From Oscillospiraceae bacterium (lineage in GTDB: Bacteria > Bacillota > Clostridia > Oscillospirales > SIG627), in the NCBI GenBank assembly GCA_034925865.1, contig JAYFRN010000020.1, positions 1 to 64,000 of the forward strand: a stretch of 64,000 bases of DNA. Direction: 5' to 3'. Made by a program: the position numbers and the translations under genes. Under the pieces are notes generated by a model, which worked only from the letters and a program-made list of their open reading frames with translations, had not been told where the DNA came from and did not search any database. Shown piece after piece: positions 41,931 to 50,788 of the stretch (positions within the stretch are counted from its first letter, which is position 1; each line of letters opens with the position of its first letter).

Positions 41931-43871
41931 ATGAAGATAACCGATAAAACATTAAGGTTCGCAATACCCCTTACTAAGGATCCGTATGTAAACACGATGC
42001 TTTATCCTGCCGGAAAAGAAAAAGATACGGGACTTGACAGGTATTTTATCTCATCCTGGAACGCCAACGTCGGATCGACAGGACTGCTGTTCAACGAAAA
42101 CGGAGATGCCCGTGAATTCAGATTCCGCCGCGATGCCACGAGCTCGCTGGCGCAATGCGGTTTTTACAGCGCCTGTTACGCCGGAAATGATATTATGTGG
42201 CTTGCGGGAGATCTTGCTCAAATTTACAGGCTCGAACTGGACACCGGAAAGCTCACCGGCTTTATGACCGGCGCGCCGAGCAATCTGGTTTTTGCCGGTA
42301 TGGTATATGACGAATTGACCGGAAAGTTATTTTTCTCTGCTTATTGTCCACCCCGCGAGGTGAGCGTGTCGTTTGACACAAGGACTGGAAAAACGGCGAA
42401 AATATATGACGGTGTTTTTGAGGCGACGACCTCACGCGGAAGCTTTCCCAACGGAGACGGCACTTATTCTATAGATTACACGATGGCCGGCCTCGGTAAA
42501 ACAACACTCGGCATATGGGATCCGAAAAACGAAACCTTCCTTTCCGGAATAAAGACAGAGGGCGGCTTTTTATACGGCTCTCCGGTTCGCGACGCTAGGG
42601 GCAGGATATTAAATTCGGTGTCAGGCTGGTATGATCCGAAAACCGGAGCATTTACCAAAGAAAACATGCCGGATAAGTCGGCTTATTGGTTTGAACGCAG
42701 AGAAAACGAGATGTTCGGCGCGTATGGCTGTGGGAAAAACGATAAAACATATATTTGCAGCTATTCCTTAGAAACCAAAGAAATTAACGAGCTGTGTTCT
42801 TTTGAAGACGGAATACCGGCAGGAATAAGAATGACTGGCGCAGGCGATTTCATCGCGGTCACAAGATACGGCGATTTTTATAAATTTGCTTGCTCTGGAG
42901 AGCTTATTAAAGCCACCGGACCGCACGGCATGTCATTGGGTACGGTGGACTGCCTGTTTCGCTCGTCGTCGGGTATTATCGTCGGCACACCGTTTATTAC
43001 GCAGCGTTTTTGGACATACGATCCCGAAACGAAAACCGGCAAAGACGCCGGACGCGCCGCGCCCGGCGGCGGGGAAGTGCTACAGGTAGATGAGATCAAA
43101 GAAAAAATATATATGGCAAGCTATACACAGGGAATTTTAACCGAATATGATCCCAAGCTCCCGGGAATGTTCCCGGAAAATCCGCGCATAGCCGCGCGTC
43201 CGGCTCATTCGATGCGCCCGGTATGTCATACGACGGGAAAAGATCGCTTTTACTGGTCTTCAAACCATGAATACGGTCATGCGGGATGTGAAATATCTTC
43301 ATACGATGCCAATATGGGATGTCTTGTCACAAATGACGATCCTATAAAGGGCCAGCATTTTTATTCTTTGTTTTACAATAAGAAGCACGATGTTTTAATT
43401 GGTTCTTCTTATTATCATACCGACTGCGGAATCGCAAAACCGCTTTCCGACAGATGTTTTATCGCTCTTTTTGACGCGGATACGCTCGGGCTTATCAAAT
43501 CCATTGAGCTTCCGGAAGGAGTTTCAAGCGCGCCGATACTCGGTCAATGCGAATCAGATGACGAGTATCTTGTCATGGAGTATTATTCTTCCGGAAATAT
43601 TTGCTCACGCATATTGACTTTTTCACAGAAAGATTTTTCGCTTTCCGAGCCCGTGGAAGAATCCGATGTACGCGGAATCGTCAAATATACGGGAAAACCG
43701 GGCTGGTTCTGTTCGCTCTGCGGCGGGAAAGCGGAGCTGTGGAGATATGACCAAAAGGTCTGCGGCCGGATGGAGATCGCATCGAATCCGGGCTTTACCG
43801 GGATTTTCACATCTCCGGGCTGCGTTGTCTGCGTGACGAAGGAAGAAGCGTTTTTGTTTGAGCTTGAATAA
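41931..43871 (+). CDS. large beta-propeller protein of unknown function
   Basis: A 646-aa protein with no signal peptide. It is built of repeated short strands with turn motifs like MVYDELTGKLFFSAYCPPRE, VSVSFDTRTGKTAKIYDG, TLGIWDPKNETFLSG, SGWYDPKTGAFTKENMP and RFWTYDPETKTGKDAG. The D-x-x-T-G-K turn recurs about once per 45-50 residues, suggesting one or two propellers of the virginiamycin-lyase/SMP-30/YncE type. GGAG stands eight to nine bases before the ATG. It probably shares a transcript with the YnbB-like enzyme. I do not recognise a named family or an active site. Confidence 0.65.
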   Translation: MKITDKTLRFAIPLTKDPYVNTMLYPAGKEKDTGLDRYFISSWNANVGSTGLLFNENGDAREFRFRRDATSSLAQCGFYSACYAGNDIMWLAGDLAQIYRLELDTGKLTGFMTGAPSNLVFAGMVYDELTGKLFFSAYCPPREVSVSFDTRTGKTAKIYDGVFEATTSRGSFPNGDGTYSIDYTMAGLGKTTLGIWDPKNETFLSGIKTEGGFLYGSPVRDARGRILNSVSGWYDPKTGAFTKENMPDKSAYWFERRENEMFGAYGCGKNDKTYICSYSLETKEINELCSFEDGIPAGIRMTGAGDFIAVTRYGDFYKFACSGELIKATGPHGMSLGTVDCLFRSSSGIIVGTPFITQRFWTYDPETKTGKDAGRAAPGGGEVLQVDEIKEKIYMASYTQGILTEYDPKLPGMFPENPRIAARPAHSMRPVCHTTGKDRFYWSSNHEYGHAGCEISSYDANMGCLVTNDDPIKGQHFYSLFYNKKHDVLIGSSYYHTDCGIAKPLSDRCFIALFDADTLGLIKSIELPEGVSSAPILGQCESDDEYLVMEYYSSGNICSRILTFSQKDFSLSEPVEESDVRGIVKYTGKPGWFCSLCGGKAELWRYDQKVCGRMEIASNPGFTGIFTSPGCVVCVTKEEAFLFELE

Positions 43872-43877
43872 AAAACG

Positions 43878-43906
43878 AGAGCCGATCCGGTTAAAGGATT
43901 GGCTCT
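43878..43906 (+). terminator. terminator after the propeller gene
   Basis: AGAGCCGATCC pairs with GGATTGGCTCT (one G-T pair) over a seven-base loop, followed by TT. It begins seven bases after the stop codon. Confidence 0.75.
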
Positions 43907-44114
43907 TTAGCGTATATGACATGTGTATGCTTTAATAGCACTCTGTACAGTTGAAAAAAGCAATGCGAATTGCCGGCTTGATGAACGAGAATAACGAAAA
44001 GGGAAATATATTCAGATCGCGAGCAATTTGTATACAAAACATCAAGATATTTTTTGGTATTAATGTATAATAACATCATAATACATGTATTTAATAAATT
44101 CAAACGGTGAAGAT

Positions 44115-44930
44115 ATGCGTAATTTCTATGTTTTGGCGGCAGTACTTGAATATATCGAAGAAAATATCTGCGAAGACTTTACACTGCAAATGGTTGCGGA
44201 TCACTGCGCTGTATCATTATCAGGACTTCATAAGCTGTTTGGCTATGCGTTCGGTTATTCTATTAAAGACTATATTGCCAAAAGGCGACACAGCCTTGCG
44301 TGCAGTGATTTAATCAACAGTAAATTGAGTGTATTGGAAATCGCCGTTAAATACCGGTATAATTCACAGGAAGTATTCGTCCGGGCATTTACGCGATTGC
44401 GAGGAATAACGCCCTCGGCATATAGAAATAATCCGTATCTTTCTAATTTGTTCCCAAAAATAGAATTAAATAATGGAGGCAACGATATGAGAAAGGTTGA
44501 TATCTCAGATATGTATGATGAGATAAAGAAACTGCGCGGCAGCTATGTTTTATGCAGTGACATTGTTCATTTCAAGCAAATAAATGACAACTTTGGATTT
44601 TCCGTGGGCGATATTGTGCTTGCAAAAACTGCACAAAGGATTGATAGCTGTATTGATGACAATATGATTTTCTTTAGAATTGGCAGAGATGAATTTGCCG
44701 TTCTGACAGGTTTCACCGATGAAGGAAAAGCAATTGAGCTTGCCAAAAGAATTACCGATCTGAATAGTCATGAACTCGAAATCAACGAACATAAAGTCTT
44801 GTTAAATCTGCGTGTTGGTGTTACAAAAATTCCAGACCAAGGATTAAGTTATTCTGAAATTCTAAACTCCATGTTGGATTCAATAGAAAAAGCGAGATCA
44901 GAAAAAGCGAGTTATTGCGTTTCATATTAA
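44115..44930 (+). CDS. AraC-type DNA-binding domain fused to a GGDEF domain
   Basis: Residues ~8-100 form a complete AraC/XylS double helix-turn-helix: MVADHCAVSLSGLHKLFGYA and SVLEIAVKYRYNSQEVFVRA, then FTRLRGITPSAYR. Residues ~135-270 form a GGDEF-type fold: SYVLCSDIVHFKQINDNFG with the metal Asp149, and FFRIGRDEFAVLTG with I-G-R-D-E-F in place of GGDEF. The ATG chosen has GGTGA five to six bases upstream; another ten codons earlier lacks one. DNA-binding AraC joined to a cyclase domain is uncommon. It may sense c-di-GMP/GTP or just dimerise. It lies upstream of two tandem lipoprotein genes on the same strand. Confidence 0.88.
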   Translation: MRNFYVLAAVLEYIEENICEDFTLQMVADHCAVSLSGLHKLFGYAFGYSIKDYIAKRRHSLACSDLINSKLSVLEIAVKYRYNSQEVFVRAFTRLRGITPSAYRNNPYLSNLFPKIELNNGGNDMRKVDISDMYDEIKKLRGSYVLCSDIVHFKQINDNFGFSVGDIVLAKTAQRIDSCIDDNMIFFRIGRDEFAVLTGFTDEGKAIELAKRITDLNSHELEINEHKVLLNLRVGVTKIPDQGLSYSEILNSMLDSIEKARSEKASYCVSY

Positions 44931-44940
44931 ATTTATACGC

Positions 44941-45022
44941 AGCTTCTTTAAAAGAAGCTTGTAAGTTTTTTTAAAAATCAGAACCGTATGCACTACTCAT
45001 TGTAGGCTTCGGTTCTGATTTT
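44941..45022 (+). terminator. double hairpin behind the AraC-GGDEF gene
   Basis: Two structures follow each other: AGCTTCT/AGAAGCT with a T-run a few bases on, then AAAATCAGAACCG/CGGTTCTGATTTT with a ~23-base loop. The second recurs almost unchanged near 47.8 kb behind the second lipoprotein gene. Confidence 0.7.
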
Positions 45023-45160
45023 GTTGTTTATATAATGCATATTAATAATAAGTTGATAATATATATACAAAATGTTCATATTATGAGAATAATATATAAA
45101 TATACAAATAAATAACGAAAGAAAATCAAAAATATGTCAATTCGTGCATATTAAATGTTT

Positions 45161-46375
45161 ATGAAAATTCAAATACTGAGCTTATCAATATGCATTTCAC
45201 TGTTGTTTTTTTCTTCATGCGATTATAAAAATCCATCTCAAAGCACGACGGAAACAAACGGCACAGCAGAAACCGTAAATTACACAGAATCGGATAAAAT
45301 TACAACAACGGCAAACGATACAACACAATCGCCGTTGCCGCTTTCCGTTTCAAAATGGGAAAAGGTACGCGAAGAGATATATAACACAGTTGGCCGTACG
45401 ATTATGATGGGCGACGGCTGGTTGATTACAAAACCAGTGGAAGGTGATTTTTCAGGCGTAATGACAGTTTCCATAAATTATGAGGATAAAAAGTATTCTG
45501 CAGTCTGTGATCCGGAGGATGATCCCCGGCCGGGGATTAAAATTTATCAAGATAGAATAGAGCTTGATTTTACCGGAGTGACGGATAACGCACCCGATGA
45601 CTGCGTGTCGATTGAGAATGGGAAAAAGCTCTGTTCTCCCGACGAAAAGCGTATGCGTGTGAATACCGTAATGTCATATGAAGCCGATGGACAGCGCATA
45701 CCGTTCGATTATGTTTCAAAATCCGGAGACGAATCTTCGCCTGTTTATATATTCTGGTACGAGGATAATCTGTCCTTTATCGAAAAAATAAAAATCCGAT
45801 ACGGCGGAAACATCGTGCCGCTCTGCGCGCCCTCGTATGTTGAAAGATACGGAGAAAATTCGTTCGCGGATATGCTCGACAGAGCGACAGTTCCCGCGCA
45901 AATCGGTATATTGAATAAATACGGATCGGCAACCAATGCGTTTTCAGGAAATATTCATATTTATGCTGAGAGAAGAAGCGGGAGAAGCGATCTTTCATTT
46001 GAAATAAAGAAAAAAGAAACAGACGGAAAGGGATGGCCCGGAATAACTCTTTACAGCGACCGGATAGAAATCGATTTGACAGGTATCGGTTATGACGCTC
46101 TTCAAAGACAACCATCTCCATTTAAAAAGCTTGACGCCTGTCTTACGTTTAGGTATGATTCGGAATTTGAATCGATTTACGAATTTGACTTTTGCTCTGA
46201 AATGCTTAAAAATTGTATTAAGCTGAAGTTAAACGGAACCGAAATGAAGCTTTCATATTCCTTATGTCAGCCAATGAATAGCTCGGTAGTATATAGAGTA
46301 TTCTTCGAAAAGAATGTTTCCGTCAGTTCTGTGATGGATATCGAGATATTTACCGGCGATTATATTACAGATTAA
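45161..46375 (+). CDS. lipoprotein, tandem copy A
   Basis: A 404-aa secreted lipoprotein. A short signal peptide (MKIQILSLSICISLLFF) ends in a lipobox with SSC, and a Thr/Ser/Asn-rich linker of ~50 residues follows. The main part has two similar halves: SGVMTVSINYEDKKYSAVCD ... GIKIYQDRIELDFTGV and SGNIHIYAERRSGRSDLSFE ... GITLYSDRIEIDLTGI, so the protein is itself an internal duplication. No enzyme motif was recognised. The ATG at MKIQ is used because copy B conserves only that one. The next gene is a tandem duplicate. Lgt encoded near 22 kb would modify it. Confidence 0.82.
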   Translation: MKIQILSLSICISLLFFSSCDYKNPSQSTTETNGTAETVNYTESDKITTTANDTTQSPLPLSVSKWEKVREEIYNTVGRTIMMGDGWLITKPVEGDFSGVMTVSINYEDKKYSAVCDPEDDPRPGIKIYQDRIELDFTGVTDNAPDDCVSIENGKKLCSPDEKRMRVNTVMSYEADGQRIPFDYVSKSGDESSPVYIFWYEDNLSFIEKIKIRYGGNIVPLCAPSYVERYGENSFADMLDRATVPAQIGILNKYGSATNAFSGNIHIYAERRSGRSDLSFEIKKKETDGKGWPGITLYSDRIEIDLTGIGYDALQRQPSPFKKLDACLTFRYDSEFESIYEFDFCSEMLKNCIKLKLNGTEMKLSYSLCQPMNSSVVYRVFFEKNVSVSSVMDIEIFTGDYITD

Positions 46376-46495
46376 AATTATCCAAGCATTGCATACTTTT
46401 GAAATATACTAATCAATATCATATAAAACAGAATTGATTTACAGAAGCCTTTCGGAAAGAGTGTTGGAATTATCTCCACACATATTTAATTGTTT

Positions 46496-47725
46496 ATGAA
46501 AATCCAAATACTGAGCTTATCAATATGTATTTCACTGTTGCTTTTATCTTCATGCGGTTATAAAAATCCATCTCAAAGCACGACGGAAACAAACGGCACA
46601 GCAGAAACAGTAAATTATACAGAACCGGATAAAATTATAACAACGACAAACGATACAACACAATCGCCGTTGCCGCTTTCCGTTTCAAAATGGGAAAAGG
46701 TACGCGAAGAGATATATAAAACGGTTGGCCGCACGGTCTTTCCCGATCTCCTCTATTCACCTGCTTTTATAGTATTAAAGCCGTCTGCGGGTAATTTTTC
46801 AGGTGTAATGACCGTTTCCATTAATTATGAAGATAAAACATATTTTGCAGTCTGTAATCCGGATGACGCTCCCCGGCCGGGAATGAAAATATATAAAAAT
46901 AGAATAGAGCTTGATTTTACCGGAGTGACGGATAACGCACCCGATGACTGCGTGTCGTTTGAGAATGGGAAAAAGCTCTGTTCTCCCGACGAAAAGCGCA
47001 TGTGTGTGAATACCGTAATGTCGTATGAAGCCGACGGACAGCGCATACCATTCGATTATGTTTCGAAATCCGGAGACGAATCTTCGCCTGTTTATATATT
47101 TTGGTACGAGGATAATCAGCATACAATAGGCGAGAAAATTGAAATTCGATATGGCGGAAACATCGTGCCGCTCTGCGCTCCCACGTATTCCGAAAGATAC
47201 GGGCAGGATTCGTTCGCAGATAAGCTCGACAGAGCGATAGTTCCCGTGCAAATCGGTATATTGAATAAATCCGGTTCGACGAAAGCGACCGACACATTTA
47301 CAGGAAATCTTCATATTTACGCTGAAAGAAGAAGCGGGAGGGGCGATCTTTCATTTATTATAAAGAAAAAAGAAACAGACAGTAAGGGACTGCCCGGAAT
47401 AACTCTTTGCAGCGACCGGATAGAAATTGATTTATCGGATGTCGGTTATGACTCCTTTGTGAGACAGCCTGCACCTTATAAACAGCTTGAATCCTGCCTT
47501 GCTTATAAATATACATGGGAATTCACGTCGATTGATTTGATAAACCACAGTTCAGAAGCTTTGAAAACCTGTATAAAGCTAAAGTTTAACGGAACTGAAA
47601 TTAAACTGTCATACGCAACTACCGATCCGTTGAGCGGACGTTACCGCGTATTCTTCGAAAAGAATGTTTCCGTAAGCTCTGTGATGGATATCGAGATATT
47701 TACCGGCGATTATATTACAGATTAA
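46496..47725 (+). CDS. lipoprotein, tandem copy B
   Basis: A 409-aa paralogue of the preceding lipoprotein, with the same signal peptide and lipobox (LLLLSSC), the same linker, and the same two-half layout. Most of the signal, linker and last ~25 residues (RVFFEKNVSVSSVMDIEIFT) are identical. Differences concentrate in the segment after the first ~80 residues and in the second half. Similarity continues ~60 bases past the stop codon. This and the high identity point to a recent tandem duplication. It is followed by a hairpin that may end the transcript. Confidence 0.82.
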   Translation: MKIQILSLSICISLLLLSSCGYKNPSQSTTETNGTAETVNYTEPDKIITTTNDTTQSPLPLSVSKWEKVREEIYKTVGRTVFPDLLYSPAFIVLKPSAGNFSGVMTVSINYEDKTYFAVCNPDDAPRPGMKIYKNRIELDFTGVTDNAPDDCVSFENGKKLCSPDEKRMCVNTVMSYEADGQRIPFDYVSKSGDESSPVYIFWYEDNQHTIGEKIEIRYGGNIVPLCAPTYSERYGQDSFADKLDRAIVPVQIGILNKSGSTKATDTFTGNLHIYAERRSGRGDLSFIIKKKETDSKGLPGITLCSDRIEIDLSDVGYDSFVRQPAPYKQLESCLAYKYTWEFTSIDLINHSSEALKTCIKLKFNGTEIKLSYATTDPLSGRYRVFFEKNVSVSSVMDIEIFTGDYITD

Positions 47726-47775
47726 AATTAACCAAGTATTGCATACCTGCGAATTTAACCTATTCAATATCATAT

Positions 47776-47823
47776 AAAATCAGAACCGTATGCGTGCTTA
47801 TTGCAGGCTTCGGTTCTGATTCT
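47776..47823 (+). terminator. hairpin repeat behind lipoprotein copy B
   Basis: ATCAGAACCG pairs with CGGTTCTGAT over a ~22-base loop. Stem and most of the loop are the same as in the hairpin behind the AraC-GGDEF gene. A copy with damage (ACAGAATTGAT) is found behind lipoprotein A, where it no longer forms a stem. Confidence 0.65.
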
Positions 47824-47867
47824 ATTAACGCTGTTATATTATGGCTCTTTCGTTTGCTGGGTTAAGA

Positions 47868-48030
47868 TTTATATCAATATCCTTTTAAACAGTTCGGCGC
47901 AAAGCACGACACAGGCGATACCGCGTAGTGTGTTGTGAGAAAGACCGCCGCCTGTCTTCTCTGAGGAGTCTGGCCTATATGCCCATGTATTTTCAAGCCT
48001 TACAAGAATGGTCTGTTTAGAGAATGATTG
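47868..48030 (-). pseudogene. decayed copy of the 3' end of asd
   Basis: On the minus strand the sequence follows the last ~185 bases of the asd gene found three kilobases away. GLSHNTLRGIACVVLCAELF corresponds to the intact GLSHNTLRGAAGGAVLCAEL, and RLENTWAYRPDSSEKTG corresponds, with a frame change, to the stretch around ENGMGISAGRLRED. About 22 bases (around the intact SVFDYKF segment) are missing. The rest of the gene is absent. It is a remnant of a partial duplication. Confidence 0.82.
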
Positions 48031-48037
48031 CGTGATT

Positions 48038-49372
48038 TTATTCTTCGCCGCACTGAACAAAAACATTACCGCTTCCGCTTGATTCTGAGCTCATGAAAAA
48101 GCTGTAATATACGTTTTTATCGCTAAAAGACTTGAATTGCATAATCATTGACCAGACGGGATTAATCACCGCCTTTATATTTCTGGTATATTCATATTCC
48201 AAATACAGGTTATTACCCTTCAGCTCTGCTTTAAATGTCGGATTCGTTAAAGCCGTTATATTCTTGCCGTTTTGTGTGTTTAAAGGAAAATTATATGACA
48301 CAACCAATTTTCCGTCGGTGACCTCAAGCGATTTCGGATTGTTCAAGAACATCCTATACCTGCTTGAAGAGCTGTCGTAGTTATCAATGTTATCAATGAT
48401 GTTGTCATTGGTGATGATATTTATAATACTGCCTTTTTTCAAATGTGAAATATCAATGGTTATTTCTTTTGATGTATACAAATATTCAGAGTTCTCACTT
48501 CCGGTGTTGCCATTATATTCATTTTTGGCAGAATCAGAGATCGGCAGTATACCGATAAAAAGACTGAAGAGAACGACTATCAAAAGGCCTGTCACCGAAA
48601 AGATTAATATCAGTTGTTTTGAATTTTTATTCGATTTATAATAGACAGTATTGTAGTTTATCACGAATGACAAAGCATTAATTATTATAAACAATACAAT
48701 CCCTTTTAAAAAGAATACCGCTATGCTTTTTTCGGAGAATAAAAATCCGAATATATTACTGAAAGCTTTTATGGACCATGTTAAGTTTATGATCAATGCA
48801 GTACCGACGGCGATAAAAAAAATAATCGCGTAAATCCTGAATTTTCTTATCAAAGCACCTATGAGGTTGAAAACGGAGACAAAAATCAGGCCATAAACAA
48901 TGAAAGCAAAAAAGCCGGTTAAAACAAAGGCGATATTGAAATCGAGAAGAAAAACAATCGGAACAAAAAGCGCGGATATTATTTTCAATATACCTAATTG
49001 TATTAAATATACGGTAAGAGAACACAGCGCAAGCACAAGCACAACAAGATAGCTGTAAATTTGCGTCGATAAAAACCTGCTTGTGTTTGATTGAGGAAAA
49101 ACAGAAAGGTAATCGTTATTTGTCCGATATAAAATATTCAATATAATGAACGCAATGATGGTTGCTATAAAAAAGCTTACTGAAAAATCCTGACATCTGA
49201 TAATATTCGGAGCGTCCGTGTTTTTAAAAATCATAACAACAGCAGGAATCAAATTGCTTAAAAGCATAAATGCAGAGATTAGCAGGAAAGCTATAAAGGC
49301 TTTTTTTGCATTGAGGGTTTTTACCTTAACAAGCTTCATTGTGTTTTTGACATCATCTTTTACCACAAACAT
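48038..49372 (-). CDS. ABC transporter permease, YtrC/D-like
   Basis: A 444-aa membrane protein. Six or seven predicted helices (~30-50, ~68-85, ~105-135, ~140-175, ~185-205, ~225-245, ~258-280) are followed by a ~160-residue extracytoplasmic beta-rich domain rich in Ser, Asn and Tyr, with no later helix. The layout is that of an ABC-2-type permease with a C-terminal outside domain. Its ATG overlaps the end of the ABC ATPase gene by 13 bases, so it belongs to the GntR-ATPase-permease operon. The substrate is unknown; relatives answer to cell-wall antibiotics. Confidence 0.8.
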   Translation of the reverse strand: MFVVKDDVKNTMKLVKVKTLNAKKAFIAFLLISAFMLLSNLIPAVVMIFKNTDAPNIIRCQDFSVSFFIATIIAFIILNILYRTNNDYLSVFPQSNTSRFLSTQIYSYLVVLVLALCSLTVYLIQLGILKIISALFVPIVFLLDFNIAFVLTGFFAFIVYGLIFVSVFNLIGALIRKFRIYAIIFFIAVGTALIINLTWSIKAFSNIFGFLFSEKSIAVFFLKGIVLFIIINALSFVINYNTVYYKSNKNSKQLILIFSVTGLLIVVLFSLFIGILPISDSAKNEYNGNTGSENSEYLYTSKEITIDISHLKKGSIINIITNDNIIDNIDNYDSSSSRYRMFLNNPKSLEVTDGKLVVSYNFPLNTQNGKNITALTNPTFKAELKGNNLYLEYEYTRNIKAVINPVWSMIMQFKSFSDKNVYYSFFMSSESSGSGNVFVQCGEE

Positions 49373-50259
49373 TTAAGAGCCTCCTCCTTGTTTTGCTTGG
49401 TCAAATATACATATAAATCTTCCGCATGAACAGGAGAAATATCAAGTCCGGCATTTAACACATCAGTTTTTACCGTTTCGGAAAGCGGTTCATATACAAC
49501 GGCGAAGCTTTGCATAGGGCTGTTTTGCAGGGCTATGATCTTTTTACCCGCGATGTATTTTTGAATTTTTGTCCAGTCGCCGTCTATGCGATATGCGCTG
49601 TTCCTCATAATATCAATATTGCTGTGCAGCAGTTTTTCCCCGTTTTCAATTAGTAAAATATCTGATAAAACGCCTTCAAGCTCGCTTAACAAATGGCTTG
49701 AAATAATAAATGTTCTCGGATTTTCGGCATATTCACGCAGTAAAATATCATAAGCGGCTTTACGGACTGTTATATCCATTCCAAGCACAGGCTCGTCAAA
49801 CATAGTAAGCTTGCATCTGCAGGACAGAGCAGCAAGGAAATTGAAAATACTTGCCATGCCCTGTGAAAGAGCTTTATACTTCATTTTTCCGTTAAGCTCA
49901 AAGAATTTCAGTAATTTATTTGCAAAATCGAGGTCAAAAGCAGGGAACATAATATCATAATTTTCAAGTATAACCTTGAGGGTCAGATCCTTCTGATATG
50001 AAAAATTATGATATGTATAAACAAGGTTTTCCAATACCCTTATATTGTCTGCCGGATTTTCTCCAAATACCAAGGCTGTACCGCTTGTTTTATCAAGCTG
50101 ACCGGAAAGAATTTTCATCAAGGTCGTTTTCCCGCTTCCGTTGCGGCCGATAAGTCCTGTTATGCTGTTTTCTTCTATTGATAGACTGAGGTTGTTTAGC
50201 GCTGTTTTCTTGTCATATTGTTTCTTGAGATTTTCGCACTTAACTAACGCGTTATTCAT
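49360..50259 (-). CDS. ABC transporter ATP-binding protein, YtrB-like
   Basis: A 299-aa ATPase. Walker A is GRNGSGKTTLMKIL, the Q-loop region is NLVYTYHNFSYQ, and the signature is altered to ALSQGMASIFNFLA in place of LSGGQ. Walker B is CKLTMFDEPVLGMD, and the switch His is in IISSHLLSE. The MaGntR/YtrB subfamily commonly has this Q-G-M signature. Its start overlaps the GntR gene by eight bases. It powers the permease encoded next. Confidence 0.92.
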   Translation of the reverse strand: MNNALVKCENLKKQYDKKTALNNLSLSIEENSITGLIGRNGSGKTTLMKILSGQLDKTSGTALVFGENPADNIRVLENLVYTYHNFSYQKDLTLKVILENYDIMFPAFDLDFANKLLKFFELNGKMKYKALSQGMASIFNFLAALSCRCKLTMFDEPVLGMDITVRKAAYDILLREYAENPRTFIISSHLLSELEGVLSDILLIENGEKLLHSNIDIMRNSAYRIDGDWTKIQKYIAGKKIIALQNSPMQSFAVVYEPLSETVKTDVLNAGLDISPVHAEDLYVYLTKQNKEEALKCLW

Positions 50260-50638
50260 TTTTTTCGCCCCTTTCCGTATAGTGAGTTTCGATCAGCTTA
50301 AATAATTCTGCTTTTGAAAAGTTCAGCTTGTCGGCTTCATTAATCAAGCCCTCAATTAAACGCGAGAGATTATTCTTTATTTTGTCATTCAATATTAAAT
50401 CTTTTGCGCCTTTTGCAACCACCATTGACAGCCCACGCTGTTTATCCAAAACACCTTTTTGCACCAATAAATATATTCCTTTTGCTGCTGTCGCCGGATT
50501 GACGCCGATTTCTTTTGATATAACAAGCTGCGAATAGCAATTATCGCCCTCCTTAAGTTTGTCCATGAGAATGTCGTCCTCAATAGCTTGGGCAATTTGT
50601 AAATATACAGGTATTATGCTGTCAAAGTTGATTTTCAA
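50252..50638 (-). CDS. GntR-family regulator, YtrA type
   Basis: A ~128-aa YtrA-subfamily GntR repressor. The winged helix starts at IPVYLQIAQAIEDDIL and holds SQLVISKEIGVNPATAAKGIYLLVQKGVLDK (split: SQLVISKEIGVNPATAAKG, IYLLVQKGVLDK), followed by a short C-terminal helix pair as is normal for YtrA. The TTG start is chosen because GAGGTG lies about six bases upstream and the family begins at this point. ATGs upstream lie within the operator. It heads the ABC operon and should repress it through the palindrome overlapping its leader. Confidence 0.88.
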   Translation of the reverse strand: MKINFDSIIPVYLQIAQAIEDDILMDKLKEGDNCYSQLVISKEIGVNPATAAKGIYLLVQKGVLDKQRGLSMVVAKGAKDLILNDKIKNNLSRLIEGLINEADKLNFSKAELFKLIETHYTERGEKNE

Positions 50639-50653
50639 GTTATCACCTCGCAT

Positions 50654-50674
50654 CACTACATTACTAATGTAGTG
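50654..50674. promoter_or_regulatory. operator palindrome of the YtrA-like repressor
   Basis: CACTACATTA-C-TAATGTAGTG is a perfect 10+1+10 inverted repeat. It ends 16 bases before the TTG start codon of the GntR gene and directly adjoins its ribosome binding site. Its length and form fit YtrA-type operators. Confidence 0.8.
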
Positions 50675-50732
50675 TAGTATATCACGCGTGCTCATATATG
50701 TCAAGATGTTTTATATATTTTTATAAAAAAGG

Positions 50733-50765
50733 AGCCGTAACAAAACATAATGTTTTGTTACGGCT
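50733..50765. terminator. terminator after asd
   Basis: AGCCGTAACAAAACA pairs perfectly with TGTTTTGTTACGGCT over a three-base loop. It lies 24 bases after the asd stop codon and upstream of the GntR operon; A-run on the plus strand gives a T-run on the minus strand. Confidence 0.85.
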
Positions 50766-50788
50766 TAATTGTTTTTCGGGTTATGGAA

